The notes beneath the pieces were generated by a model. That model saw nothing but the letters and a program-made list of their open reading frames with translations. It was not told the DNA's origin and searched no databases. 64,000 nucleotides of DNA from Paenibacillus sp. FJAT-26967 (GTDB lineage: Bacteria > Bacillota > Bacilli > Paenibacillales > NBRC-103111), in assembly GCF_001541095.1 (NCBI RefSeq), contig NZ_LMXH01000004.1:248001-312000 (forward strand), read 5' to 3'. A program made the translations under genes and the position numbers. Shown one piece after another: positions 43,650-52,711 of the stretch. Positions within the stretch are counted from its first letter, which is position 1; every line of letters begins with the position of its first letter.

Positions 43650-43692
43650 GGGGCTGCCATGTACTTATGAGTACAGAGGCAGCCTTCCTTGT
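43650..43692 (+). terminator. possible terminator of the UPF0173 gene
   Basis: GGCTGCC and GGCAGCC flank an inner GTACT/AGTAC stem (about 43652-43683), followed by TTCCTTGTTT. The T run is interrupted, so strength is uncertain. Confidence 0.55.
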
Positions 43693-43826
43693 TTCTGTTC
43701 TTGATCTGTCCTTGATAAGGGTAGAGAAAACTTGTCGCAAAACTGGTAAACTAAAGAGATCACAAAAGGAAGAAACCGCCATTCACGGTAGACGCGGCAG
43801 GTGGCTCTTTCGGAGGAGAATCATAC

Positions 43827-45101
43827 ATGTCACCACAATCAGCAGTTAAAAAACCAAGGGAAACCAAACATATTGCGACAATCTCGCTGGGCGTTATGGG
43901 AGCGGGCTTCCTGGCCACGCTTCCATTTGCGCCTCACACGGCCGGAGCTTTTCTCCAGAGTGGATTTGAAGCGGGACTTGTCGGAGGTCTCGCGGACTGG
44001 TTCGCCGTCACGGCGCTGTTCCGTCATCCGCTGGGAATTCCGATCCCGCATACCGCGCTGCTGCCGAACAACCGGGCGCAGCTTACCAATGCGGTCGTGA
44101 ACGCGGTGGAAGAGAATTTGCTCGGCAAGGAGAGCATTGCCCTGCGCATCGGACAGATGCGCCTGGTCGAGATGATGCTTGCCAAGGCGGAGGAGGCGCT
44201 GCGATCGGAGGGAGCCCGCGAAGCGGTGGGCAATGCCTGCCGGTACGCGCTGGAGCGGCTGCCGGTAGAGAAGACGGCGGCTTTCGCCGCCCAGCAAGTG
44301 CGCCGGGCTGCCGGGGAGATTAACCCGGAAGCGGCCATTGCGCTGGTGGTCGATCAGGTGCTGACGCACGGCTATGAGGAGCCTGCGTTCGACTTCCTGA
44401 TCGACCGGGCTGAGCGCTGGGCTGTACGCGCGGACACGCGGCATATGCTCGGCGAAATCGCCGAGGGGGTGATCCATGGCATCGAGATGAACGGGCTGAT
44501 GCAGTTCGCCAAGAACGCCTTCCTCGGATTTATGTCCGGGGAACGCCTCGGCGCCCTGCTGCAGAATGCCCTGCTCGATAACTTGGCGGCTATGCGCCTG
44601 AACGGCCACCGCAACCGTGAGGCGCTGCTCGGTATGATTCGTCAGGAGCTGACGAATATGAAGGAGAATGAGCGCCTGCATGCCGGAATCGCGGCCTTCG
44701 TCCGGGAGCTGCCGGACAAGCTCCAGCTGGAGGAGCGGCTGGAGAAGCTGATCTCCGGCTGGCGTGACAAGCTGCTCCTAGAACTGCAGAACGGCCGCCT
44801 GCTTGATGACACCATCATGCCGCTGCTGGAGGAGGGCATCCGCAAGCTCCGCAGCGATGAGGCTACTATCCATAAGCTGGAGGAGTGGCTGAAGATGCAG
44901 ATTACCGAGTTCGTCGAGCGGAATCACTCCAAGATCGGTGCGCTTGTGCGCGAGAATGTGGACAAGATGGACAACGCTATGCTGATTGAGTTTATTGAGA
45001 ACAAGGTGGGCAAGGATTTGCAGTGGATCCGGGTCAACGGCGCGGTCTGCGGTTTTGTCATCGGACTGGGGCTTGAAGGAATCCGGATGTTGTTCGGTTA
45101 A
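43827..45101 (+). CDS. DUF445-family membrane protein
   Basis: A 424-residue protein. One or two hydrophobic helices occur at the N-terminus (about residues 17-60, including GLVGGLADWFAVTALFRHPLGIPIPHTALLP, the DUF445 signature) and one at the C-terminus (VNGAVCGFVIGLGLEGIRML). Between them is a long helical, coiled-coil-prone region of about 330 residues with many Glu, Arg and Leu. DUF445 proteins have no firm function. TCGGAGGAGAATCATAC precedes ATG. It is probably monocistronic. Confidence 0.88.
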   Translation: MSPQSAVKKPRETKHIATISLGVMGAGFLATLPFAPHTAGAFLQSGFEAGLVGGLADWFAVTALFRHPLGIPIPHTALLPNNRAQLTNAVVNAVEENLLGKESIALRIGQMRLVEMMLAKAEEALRSEGAREAVGNACRYALERLPVEKTAAFAAQQVRRAAGEINPEAAIALVVDQVLTHGYEEPAFDFLIDRAERWAVRADTRHMLGEIAEGVIHGIEMNGLMQFAKNAFLGFMSGERLGALLQNALLDNLAAMRLNGHRNREALLGMIRQELTNMKENERLHAGIAAFVRELPDKLQLEERLEKLISGWRDKLLLELQNGRLLDDTIMPLLEEGIRKLRSDEATIHKLEEWLKMQITEFVERNHSKIGALVRENVDKMDNAMLIEFIENKVGKDLQWIRVNGAVCGFVIGLGLEGIRMLFG

Positions 45102-45238
45102 TAGGCCGTTGTTATAGGGTGTGGACTTTCCGTAAAGACTCCTGTGGAAAAAATCATCTTTGTGTAGGCAAAAGAACAGGCACGAATGCCTCTCCTTCCG
45201 TATGCTAAATCAGAAATAACCGAAGGGAGAGGTTCGAT

Positions 45239-45457
45239 ATGAGTCACCATCATCATCAACACCATAATAAATGTCTCTGTCCGGAAAAACAGGTATTTGA
45301 TCCGCCGACAAGAGTCTATCGTGATTTCTACCACCCTCAAATCGTAGAGGTTGTTCATCCCGTTGAAATCGTGAATCGTCATCACTGTGTTCCGGTACCC
45401 AAACACGTTTATTGTTATACGGTAAGAGATGAGTTCTGCCCGTCTCCAATTCGTTAA
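45239..45457 (+). CDS. CotD-like spore coat protein
   Basis: A 72-residue protein with an N-terminal His cluster (MSHHHHQHHNKC), four Cys, and the segment YHPQIVEVVHPVEIVNRHHC, which resembles the repeated His/Pro strands of spore coat protein CotD. It is short, rich in His, Tyr, Val and Pro, as inner coat proteins are. GAAGGGAGAGGTTCGAT precedes ATG. Upstream, CGTATGCTA at 45199 with AC 15 bases before it resembles a sigma-K promoter, which would give late mother-cell expression. A terminator follows. Identity rests on composition and pattern. Confidence 0.72.
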   Translation: MSHHHHQHHNKCLCPEKQVFDPPTRVYRDFYHPQIVEVVHPVEIVNRHHCVPVPKHVYCYTVRDEFCPSPIR

Positions 45458-45489
45458 TGATCACGGGTCCGCTTCTTTAACATCGAACG

Positions 45490-45528
45490 AAATCCGCCTC
45501 CGTGTTTACCCGGACGTGGATTTTTTTT
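45490..45528 (+). terminator. terminator of the CotD-like gene
   Basis: AAATCC (45490-45495) pairs with GGATTT (45518-45523), with CCG/CGG inside, and eight T run from 45521. Confidence 0.7.
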
Positions 45529-45654
45529 ACTTATTAAAAGGAACGGGGAATGTTTCATGAGACGCCGGAATGGCTTAGACTATTAGTAAGGCAGGCTTTA
45601 ACGGAACTGGAAAAAGAGTGCTTAACGGTGGAATAAGACAAGGAGGAACGCGTC

Positions 45655-46509
45655 ATGATACGGATCGGTTTAGCCGGGTGGGGGGATCATGATGATCTCT
45701 ATACGACTCCTTCTGAGAAAAGAGACAAACTCCAGACTTATGCGGGGCATTTCCCGGTGGTGGAGTTAGACAGTTCCTTCTATGCCGTCCAGTCTACCCG
45801 CAATATGGAGAAATGGGTTCAGGAGACTCCGGCCGGATTCGGCTTTGTCGTGAAAGCTTATCAGGGCATGACAGGACATTTGAGAGGCAAAAATCCGTTT
45901 GAACATGAAGAAGACATGTTCCGCGCATTTGTGCAGTCTTTAGAGCCGATGCGACAGGCGGATAAGCTGAAAATGGTGTTATTCCAATATCCGCCCTGGT
46001 TTGATTGCAGCCGTGAGAACGTGGAGATCCTGCGCGAAGCAAGGAGCCGGATGCAGAATCTTCCCGTTGCCGCTGAATTCCGGCACCAGAGCTGGTACAG
46101 CGCGGATATGCAGGAGAAGACGCTCCGCTTCCTGAAGGAAGAAGGCTGGATACATACGGTCTGCGATGAACCGCAGGTTGGCAGCGGGTCCGTACCCATT
46201 GTGCTGCAGGCTGCCAACCCGGACGTCACCTTAGTGCGTTTCCACGGCCGCAACGCGGGGGGCTGGGTAGGGGCTCCACCGGGGAAAAGCTGGCGCGATG
46301 TCCGCTACCTCTACCGCTATAACAGAACGGAATTGCAGGAGTGGGCGGATCGTCTCAAGACGCTGGAGCGCAGCAGCAAGGAAGTCTGTGTGATCTTCAA
46401 CAACAATTCAGGCGGCGATGCGGCGGCGAATGCCAAGGAATTGTCTTCTATGCTGGGGATTAAGCCGGAGGGATTAGCTCCCAGACAGCTGGATCTTTTC
46501 GAGGGATAG
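45655..46509 (+). CDS. DUF72-family protein
   Basis: A 284-residue TIM-barrel-like protein of the DUF72 family (YunF/YecE). It starts IRIGLAGWGDHD and has VVELDSSFYAVQSTRNMEKW and FGFVVKAYQGMTGH, the conserved first strands, then AAEFRHQSWYS and VRFHGRNAGGW, with a C-terminal NNNSGGDAAANAKELSSML. The active reaction is unknown in the family. ACAAGGAGGAACGCGTC precedes ATG. A terminator follows. Confidence 0.92.
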   Translation: MIRIGLAGWGDHDDLYTTPSEKRDKLQTYAGHFPVVELDSSFYAVQSTRNMEKWVQETPAGFGFVVKAYQGMTGHLRGKNPFEHEEDMFRAFVQSLEPMRQADKLKMVLFQYPPWFDCSRENVEILREARSRMQNLPVAAEFRHQSWYSADMQEKTLRFLKEEGWIHTVCDEPQVGSGSVPIVLQAANPDVTLVRFHGRNAGGWVGAPPGKSWRDVRYLYRYNRTELQEWADRLKTLERSSKEVCVIFNNNSGGDAAANAKELSSMLGIKPEGLAPRQLDLFEG

Positions 46510-46548
46510 CTTTCTTGTACGCGGGCAATAAAATAGATTAATTCATAA

Positions 46549-46585
46549 ATAAGAGGCATGCTGCTGCATGGCTCTTATATTTTTG
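46549..46585 (+). terminator. terminator of the DUF72 gene
   Basis: ATAAGAG (46549-46555 region) pairs with CTCTTAT (46572-46578), with CATGC/GCATG inside, followed by ATTTTTG. Confidence 0.8.
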
Positions 46586-46701
46586 CAGCTTGAATTAGGA
46601 TGGGTTATTATCCAAATATGTCCAAACGGGGAAGGTTGATATAAGATAGAGCTGAACCTGGTTTTATTAGGATAGGTGAAAAAATCGAGGGGTGTAAATT
46701 T

Positions 46702-47259
46702 GTGATTGCTCTCATTACTTTGACTACTTTTATCGGATTATTGGCTTTAGCGATTTTTGCGGGACCTCCCGGAGGCTTGATTATTGTATCTCTTCTGCTT
46801 GGAATCGCATATGCGACTTACCGGAAGGTTCTTCAAATCCATAGCGATCTGCAACGGATCAAGGAGACGTTAGGATTGGCGGAAATCGCGGGAGATAAGC
46901 TGCCAGAACCAATCATGGAAAGAAAACTGGAACGGTTGGAGCCTATAGTTACTGTGACAGGAGCGATTGATCAAAACGCAAGGTGCAGGCACTATCACGC
47001 AGATAACGATATCGTGGGAATTAAGTTTAAATGCTGTGATACGTATTACGGGTGTTATCAGTGTCACCAGGAGCTTGCGGGCCACCCGTCTGTAACCTGG
47101 AAAAGAAGCGATAGGAATGCAAAGGCCGTCTTATGCGGCAATTGCGCATCTGAGATGAGTATCCGCAGCTATTTGGAATGCGGAGATACATGTCCTTACT
47201 GCCGAAGCCTGTTTAATCCCGGCTGCAAAAAGCATTATTCGCTTTATTTTGAGGAATAA
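46702..47259 (+). CDS. membrane-anchored CHY-type zinc-finger protein
   Basis: A 185-residue protein starting with GTG after GAGGGGTGTAAATTT. Residues 1-40 make one or two membrane helices (LITLTTFIGLLALAIF, GLIIVSLLLGIAYATY). A short coiled segment follows, then a zinc-binding region (about residues 90-180) with CRHYHADNDIVGIKFKCC, YGCYQCHQEL, LCGNC and CGDTCPYCRSLFNPGCKKHY. The Cys/His spacing is that of CHY zinc fingers, known in small free-standing bacterial proteins of about 105 residues. Fusion to membrane helices is less usual. Function unknown. Confidence 0.78.
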   Translation: MIALITLTTFIGLLALAIFAGPPGGLIIVSLLLGIAYATYRKVLQIHSDLQRIKETLGLAEIAGDKLPEPIMERKLERLEPIVTVTGAIDQNARCRHYHADNDIVGIKFKCCDTYYGCYQCHQELAGHPSVTWKRSDRNAKAVLCGNCASEMSIRSYLECGDTCPYCRSLFNPGCKKHYSLYFEE

Positions 47260-47368
47260 AACCGGGGGCGGATTGGATAGCTCGTTAACTATCGGCTGCG
47301 GCTATGGCGGGGTGATCTGTTTTGAATGGAGATTGGGGCTGTGGGAGCCCTTCATTCAGCAACCCAAA

Positions 47369-47416
47369 AGCCTGTAGATCCGGCTCCTTACGGAACTTGA
47401 TCTACAGGCTTTCTTG
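47369..47416 (-). terminator. terminator of the LysM protein gene
   Basis: AAGCCTGTAGATC (about 47369-47381) pairs with GATCTACAGGCTT (47400-47412). On the minus strand it is followed by TTGGGTTG, on the plus strand by TCTTG. Very stable stem between two convergent genes. Confidence 0.75.
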
Positions 47417-47431
47417 TGCGGATAGACCTGC

Positions 47432-47770
47432 CTACCGTTCCAGACGGTTGACCCGCTGCTCCAGACGGTCGATGCGCTGGTCCAAGCGGTTCACTTCGCG
47501 GGTCAGACGGTTGACTTCCCTGTCAAGCTGGTTAAACTCGCGCTCCAGGCGCGACACCCGCTGCTCCAGTCCGCCTCCCGGCCCCGGACCGGGTCCAGGT
47601 CCAGGTCCAGGTATCGGGCCCGGACCGTACACCGGAATAAGGAGCCGCTGACCCACATAAATGTTCAGGCTTGTTAAATTATTGGCACGGAGTATGGCTT
47701 CCACGGTTGTATTATAGCGGTTCGCTATATTGAACAATGTGTCACCGGGCTGCACGACATAAGTAATCAT
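47432..47770 (-). CDS. LysM-domain protein with Pro-Gly linker and coiled coil
   Basis: A 112-residue protein in three parts. Residues 1-46 are a LysM domain (YVVQPGDTLFNIANRYNTT, then IYVGQRLLIPV) that binds peptidoglycan or chitin-like glycans. Residues 50-66 are a Pro-Gly repeat encoded by a run of GGTCCA units. Residues 70-112 are a strict heptad coiled coil (RLEREFNQLDREVNRLTREV and so on) rich in Arg, Leu and Asn. There is no signal peptide, which is common for spore coat LysM proteins loaded from the mother cell. A role in the spore surface is inference. Confidence 0.8.
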   Translation of the reverse strand: MITYVVQPGDTLFNIANRYNTTVEAILRANNLTSLNIYVGQRLLIPVYGPGPIPGPGPGPGPGPGGGLEQRVSRLEREFNQLDREVNRLTREVNRLDQRIDRLEQRVNRLER

Positions 47771-47970
47771 GTAACGTTCCTCCCCATCACGGAGTTGTTG
47801 AGATGCCTACCCGCATTGTATGCCGGATATAGGCATCTGGCCCCCGGCATGTGCCCAATCTCAGCAAGAAATATAGGCCCAAAATTTCCATTGCCGACTT
47901 GTGGACATTTATGCTAGATTGAAGCGACAGAATTGATTTCCAAATATTTCATGGAAGATGGGGTCTACAA

Positions 47971-50460
47971 ATGATGAAGCGTCATACACTCCAGATGTAC
48001 CTGCTAGCATTCCTGCTTATCTTGTCTACGGTAGGCATGGGGGCTGCATCCCCGGTTCAAGCCGCCGAGACAGATGAACTGCCGCAAATCATTGCGCGCA
48101 CATCTCCCTCCGTTGTTGCCATAATAGGCAAGCCCAGCAGCGGGAAAGCCGATAAGGATACAGATAAAGACCGCTATAACTTAGCGCACGGTACGGGAGT
48201 TATTATTAAATCAAGCGGAGTTATTATCACCAATGCTCACGTCGTCAAGAGTATGTCCAATCTGGTCATCGTCACCTCCGACGGTAAGTCGCACAACGGC
48301 AAAGTGACACACTTGGATGAACAGAGTGATCTTGCGCTGGTCAAGATCGAGGCAACCGGACTCCCTGCGGCTGCATTCGCTAATCCCAAAGACGTTCATG
48401 TCGGAGAGACCGTTGTTGCCATCGGCACGCCCGTTTCTTTTGCTCTCCGCAATTCCGTCACCGTGGGGATTGTCAGCGGCATCGATCGCTCGGTGAACAA
48501 CCAATACCAGCTGATCCAGACGGATGCGGCCATTAATCCCGGCAACAGCGGGGGCGCGTTAGTGAATAAAAAAGGCGAAGTTGTCGGAATTAATACCCTT
48601 AAATACGCAGAGTTTGGGGTGGACAACCTCGGTTTCGCCATACCGGTTGATACCATTAATTATGTACTCAAACATTTTGAAGCATATGGCAAGGTGAAAC
48701 GTCCTTACCTGGGGCTTAAGCTGGAAGAAAGCTGGGAAGCAATCGTGGGCTTGCCCTCTGATGACGGCTTAAGCGTCGATTATGTCGAGCCGGATTCCCC
48801 GGCAGCCAAAGCCGGCTTCAAAGAAGGAGACAACCTGATCTCCCTTGGCGGGACTTCTGTGACGACGGCCGTACAATACAACGAGCTGCTCAAACAGTAT
48901 CTTCCCGGCCAGAAAATCAGCCTGACTGTACAATCAGGCGGTTCTACGGTGAATCGGGAAGTTACGCTTGGCGAAGAAGCTGACAGCCCAGCCAAGGAAA
49001 CTGTAATTAATGAAGATTCAGGGCTAAATACGGATCGCGGGAAAACAAAGATCGGTGACAGCGTTCAAGGCTGGTCGATGAAATATCCATCAGGACTAAG
49101 CAAGCAGTCTCAAAGTGCTGAGGGAGAGAAGGTGCAGTTTGCGGATGCGAAGGGCGAATTCTCTCTGGCCATCCAAGTCGAGTCTCTCGAGGGAAGAGAG
49201 TTGTCATCCGCTGCGCTCCTTAAGATGGCCTCCGAAGCTAAGTTTGGCACAACACTGGAGAAGCAGTATGTCAAGAACGGAAACCAGCCTTATGCCAAAG
49301 TGGCAGGTAAGCTTGGAGACAGCTATTATCAGATCCGCCTTCATCAGCATAAGGACAAGCTTTATATGCTGCTGCTGACCTATTATCAGGATCCGGAAAG
49401 CGGTACTAAGGTAGGAGCGGCCAAGTATAACGACCTGCTCGATAGTTTCAAGACTTCATTTGACAGCAAAGACACGAAGCTTAAAGATATCGCCAGACCA
49501 TCCGGCAGCAGCGGGCAGAACATATCCAACGATTTTGGAGTGGCGCTCACGATACCGGACAAATGGCGTCAGCTCCCGTATTCTCCGCAAGCCCAGTTCT
49601 ATAATGATTCCATGACACAAAGCCTGTCGATTGATGTCACTTCATTGACGGAGGGAGATACTCTGGAGGCTTGGATATCTCGGGACAAGAAGAACTTTGA
49701 AGAAACTTATACGTCCAAATACAGGGAGATCTCGGATGTCAGAGACGGTAAGATCGACGGAATGATTTCCAAGGAGCAGACCTTCTCATCGACCATGGGA
49801 GATAAGTGGGAAAGCGAACACCATATTTATGTAGTCAAGGACAGCTATAAATACAAATTTTCAATTTATTATCCCAAAGACCTGAACGCGGATGAAGCTG
49901 ACCGTCTGAAAAGCTCCGTGATTGCTTCCATTCGTATAGACGGCAAAAGCATGGACCCTGCTATTGGAATTATTCAGGACGAGAATGAGCTGCTGGACAA
50001 AGACAAAACAACAACGGTTGTAAACAAGGACTACGGCTATTCCGTGAAGCTTCCGGAAACTTGGACCGAGGAATATGCTTCCGATTATGAAGATTCTATT
50101 CTGGAGAATGGAGAATCGTTCTTGTATAGCTTTGTTGGCGGTTATCTGGCTGTGGATGCGGTTGAAGGAGATGATTGGGAGACGGCTGCAGACGAACGCT
50201 CCACAGAGCACGAGGATAGTTCGCAAACCGATTCTGATTACAAATACACATCCAAAGACATACAATTGTTCGGGACAACGGCCCGTAAGCTCACCGTGAA
50301 TTATTCGATCCGCAAAGTGGCTTACGAAGAGACGGAGTACATTTTCTCCCGGAACGGATACGTTTACCTGGTCAGAACCCGAATCAACGATGCTGTACGG
50401 ACGGATGCAAATAAGGAACGCCTTGAGAAAGCCCTGCAATCACTAGAGTTTCAGAAATAG
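47971..50460 (+). CDS. secreted HtrA-like serine protease with PDZ and three PsbP-like domains
   Basis: An 829-residue exported protein. A signal peptide ends near residue 32 (LLILSTVGMGAASPVQAAE). The trypsin-like domain (about 35-225) has His in VIITNAHVV, Asp in SDLALVK and Ser in NPGNSGGALVNK, so it should be active. A PDZ domain follows (about 235-340; SVDYVEPDSPAAKAGFKEGD). Then come three related domains of about 150 residues (starting near 365, 515 and 680), each with a pattern like FGVALTIPDKW, that resemble PsbP/DUF1795 folds. HtrA proteases usually end after PDZ, so the C-terminal array is unusual. The start has a modest ribosome site (GATGGGG). Confidence 0.88.
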   Translation: MMKRHTLQMYLLAFLLILSTVGMGAASPVQAAETDELPQIIARTSPSVVAIIGKPSSGKADKDTDKDRYNLAHGTGVIIKSSGVIITNAHVVKSMSNLVIVTSDGKSHNGKVTHLDEQSDLALVKIEATGLPAAAFANPKDVHVGETVVAIGTPVSFALRNSVTVGIVSGIDRSVNNQYQLIQTDAAINPGNSGGALVNKKGEVVGINTLKYAEFGVDNLGFAIPVDTINYVLKHFEAYGKVKRPYLGLKLEESWEAIVGLPSDDGLSVDYVEPDSPAAKAGFKEGDNLISLGGTSVTTAVQYNELLKQYLPGQKISLTVQSGGSTVNREVTLGEEADSPAKETVINEDSGLNTDRGKTKIGDSVQGWSMKYPSGLSKQSQSAEGEKVQFADAKGEFSLAIQVESLEGRELSSAALLKMASEAKFGTTLEKQYVKNGNQPYAKVAGKLGDSYYQIRLHQHKDKLYMLLLTYYQDPESGTKVGAAKYNDLLDSFKTSFDSKDTKLKDIARPSGSSGQNISNDFGVALTIPDKWRQLPYSPQAQFYNDSMTQSLSIDVTSLTEGDTLEAWISRDKKNFEETYTSKYREISDVRDGKIDGMISKEQTFSSTMGDKWESEHHIYVVKDSYKYKFSIYYPKDLNADEADRLKSSVIASIRIDGKSMDPAIGIIQDENELLDKDKTTTVVNKDYGYSVKLPETWTEEYASDYEDSILENGESFLYSFVGGYLAVDAVEGDDWETAADERSTEHEDSSQTDSDYKYTSKDIQLFGTTARKLTVNYSIRKVAYEETEYIFSRNGYVYLVRTRINDAVRTDANKERLEKALQSLEFQK

Positions 50461-50530
50461 ACGGCAGGAGCGAATAGAAGAATTGGGATTGCATGTCTAT
50501 TCCCCTTCTTTTACAATGAGCTTACCAGGA

Positions 50531-50573
50531 ACAGACGGCGGAGAGACGCGTTCTCCCGGCCGTCTGTTTTTCA
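50531..50573 (+). terminator. terminator of the HtrA-like protease gene
   Basis: ACAGACGGC (50531-50539) pairs with GCCGTCTGT (50559-50567), with GGAGA/TCTCC inside, followed by TTTTC. It is 70 bases after the stop. Confidence 0.82.
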
Positions 50574-50602
50574 TTTATCCGCATGAAGAGGGGACATAGG
50601 AC

Positions 50603-51490
50603 ATGCATACACTCGGAGCTATCGAAGCGGGCGGGACTAAATTTGTTTGTGCGGTGGGAAGAGAAGACGGTACAGTTCTAGAACGCATCAGCTTTCCGAC
50701 AACAACGCCGGAAGAAACGATGGCCTCCGTCATTCATTTTTTCGAGGACAAGGAAGTTGAAGCGATCGGGGTAGGCTCTTTCGGGCCGGTTGATCCGAAT
50801 AAACAAAGCCCGACTTATGGATATATCACCACGACCCCCAAGCCTCATTGGGCTCATTACGATATGCTTGGCGAGCTGCGGAGGCGCTTTAATATCCCTA
50901 TGGAGTTCGATACGGATGTAAACGGCGCAGCGCTTGGCGAGATGACCTGGGGGGCAGCCCGCGGGCTGCATAACTGTCTGTACATTACGGTCGGAACGGG
51001 CATCGGGGCCGGGGCTATCGCAAACGGCAGGGTCATCCATGGTCTGGCACACCCGGAAATGGGGCACCTGCTGCTCCGCCGGCATCCGCAGGACCCTTAC
51101 GCGGGCAGGTGTCCGTACCACGGTGACTGCCTGGAAGGTCTTGCCGCCGGGCCCGCGATCGAAGCGCGCTGGGGTGTGAAAGCCAGCGAACTTGCCGCGG
51201 ATCATCTGGCGTGGGAGATTGAAGCCGATTATTTGGCGAAAGCATTGATGAGCTACGTGCTGGTCTTGTCGCCGGAGAAAATTATTATGGGCGGCGGAGT
51301 CATGAAGCAGGAGCAGCTCTTTCCGCTTATCCGCGGCCGCTTCCAGCAGCTGATGAACGCTTATGTCCAGAAGCCGCAGGTACTTGCGGATATTGATGCT
51401 TACATTGTGGCTCCGCAGCTGGGAGATAACGCGGGTATTTGCGGCGCTCTGGCGCTTGCTTCCAAGGCGCTCGGATTAAAAATCGGATAG
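50603..51490 (+). CDS. ROK-family fructokinase
   Basis: A 295-residue sugar kinase that phosphorylates fructose at position 6 with ATP. The phosphate loop AIEAGGTKFVCAVG opens the protein, and DTDVNGAALGEMTWGAARG and TVGTGIGAGAI follow. The zinc site of ROK kinases is complete: HPEMGHLLLRRHPQDPYAGR with CPYHGDCLEGLAAGPA (one His and three Cys/His). This branch is known as fructokinase (gmuE/ydhR type). Nothing nearby gives a sugar uptake system. A terminator follows. GAGGGGACATAGGAC precedes ATG. Confidence 0.92.
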   Translation: MHTLGAIEAGGTKFVCAVGREDGTVLERISFPTTTPEETMASVIHFFEDKEVEAIGVGSFGPVDPNKQSPTYGYITTTPKPHWAHYDMLGELRRRFNIPMEFDTDVNGAALGEMTWGAARGLHNCLYITVGTGIGAGAIANGRVIHGLAHPEMGHLLLRRHPQDPYAGRCPYHGDCLEGLAAGPAIEARWGVKASELAADHLAWEIEADYLAKALMSYVLVLSPEKIIMGGGVMKQEQLFPLIRGRFQQLMNAYVQKPQVLADIDAYIVAPQLGDNAGICGALALASKALGLKIG

Positions 51491-51506
51491 ACACAAGGTA
51501 TTCCGC

Positions 51507-51538
51507 ACCTGTTCCTTAACCGGGACAGGTATTTTTTT
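51507..51538 (+). terminator. terminator of the fructokinase gene
   Basis: ACCTGTTCC pairs with GGGACAGGT around TTAACC, followed by ATTTTTTT. Confidence 0.82.
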
Positions 51539-51589
51539 ATCCTACTTAAGAATGAGTACAATCGTCCTAAATATTGTCACGGGTTAAAG

Positions 51590-51639
51590 TGATAATGATT
51601 ATCAACTTCATTGACAATAGTCTGGGCGTATCTTACACT
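51590..51639 (+). promoter_or_regulatory. Fur box and promoter of the siderophore importer operon
   Basis: TGATAATGATTATCA (51590-51604) is a perfect 7-1-7 inverted repeat, the Fur consensus core. It ends 6 bases before the -35 box TTGACA (51611-51616); a 17-base spacer leads to TACACT (51634-51639). Fur with iron should silence the operon. Confidence 0.9.
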
Positions 51640-51703
51640 TAGGGTAGAATTGACGGTCATCGGTCTATCCGATACGGCCGTGACAGCAAAGGGGTTTGCC
51701 GTC

Positions 51704-52711
51704 TTGCCTCTCAGAACGAATACCGCCAGAACAATAGGACTTATTGCAGGTGTCGTGCTGCTCATTCTGGCAATGGGCTGCAGCATCGTATACGGATATA
51801 CAGGAACTACATGGCGGACCGCATGGGATGCTTACCAATCTTTCAATGGCTCTAACGAACATCTGATCATCCGGGAAGCCCGGATGCCCAGAGCGCTGAT
51901 TGCAGCGGCTGTCGGCTCCAGCCTGGCAGTTGCAGGCGTGCTTATGCAGGCGCTGACCAAGAACCCGCTTGCTTCACCCGGACTGCTCGGCATTAATGCG
52001 GGCGCGGGACTGCTGATTGTGATCGCGATGTCCATCTTGTCCATCAGCTCCATGACCTCACTGGCCTGGATCGCCTTTCTGGGGGCCGCCCTCGCTGCGG
52101 CTGTTGTGTTCATGCTTGGTTCTGCCGGACGCGAAGGGCTCACGCCGATGAAGCTCACACTGGCGGGTGCCGCAATCGCCGCACTTGCGAATTCGTTGAC
52201 GCAGGGTGTCCTGCTTTCCAATGAAACACGCATCCAGGATGTGCTCTACTGGCTCGCAGGTTCGATTGAAGGCCGCAAGCTGGATGTGCTGCTGCCGGTT
52301 CTTCCTTATCTGGGCGCTGCTTGGATTGTGGCCCTGCTGATCTCCAGTCAGATTAATGTGCTGATGATGGGCGACGATGTGGCCGTAGGTTTGGGACAAC
52401 GGACCGCGGCTATCAAGCTTACTGCCGCAGTTGTCGTCGTGTTCCTTGCTGGCGGGTCTGTCGCCGTCGCGGGTCCGATCGGTTTTATCGGCATTATTGT
52501 GCCGCATTTGGTAAGGTTCATGTCAGGCGTGGATCACCGATGGGTGATTCCTTATGCGGGAGTATTCGGAGCGCTGCTTCTGGTTCTCGCCGACACGCTG
52601 GCCCGTTTCATTATTATGCCGCAGGAAGTGCCGGTCGGAGTAATGACCGCATTCATCGGTACACCGTTCTTCATCTATATCGCACGGAGGGGGTTTAAGG
52701 CTTCCTCATGA
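51704..52711 (+). CDS. FecCD-type siderophore/haem ABC importer permease, first subunit
   Basis: A 335-residue permease of about ten helices importing a ferric siderophore with its partner subunit. The family signatures are plain: REARMPRALIAAAVGSSLAV, GVLMQALTKNPLASPGLLGI near residues 75-105, and LAGGSVAVAGPIGFIGIIVP near 245-270, then PHLVRFMSGVDHRWVIP. Start is TTG at 51704, since AAAGGGGTTTGCCGTC precedes it and the resulting length is typical. Two earlier TTG codons in frame lie inside or near the promoter. It overlaps the next gene by 4 bases. The operon is under a Fur box. Confidence 0.9.
   Translation: MPLRTNTARTIGLIAGVVLLILAMGCSIVYGYTGTTWRTAWDAYQSFNGSNEHLIIREARMPRALIAAAVGSSLAVAGVLMQALTKNPLASPGLLGINAGAGLLIVIAMSILSISSMTSLAWIAFLGAALAAAVVFMLGSAGREGLTPMKLTLAGAAIAALANSLTQGVLLSNETRIQDVLYWLAGSIEGRKLDVLLPVLPYLGAAWIVALLISSQINVLMMGDDVAVGLGQRTAAIKLTAAVVVVFLAGGSVAVAGPIGFIGIIVPHLVRFMSGVDHRWVIPYAGVFGALLLVLADTLARFIIMPQEVPVGVMTAFIGTPFFIYIARRGFKASS

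Noticed and set aside
47583-47620. GGTCCA repeats as a CRISPR or intergenic satellite
   Set aside because: They are in frame inside the LysM protein and encode its Pro-Gly linker.
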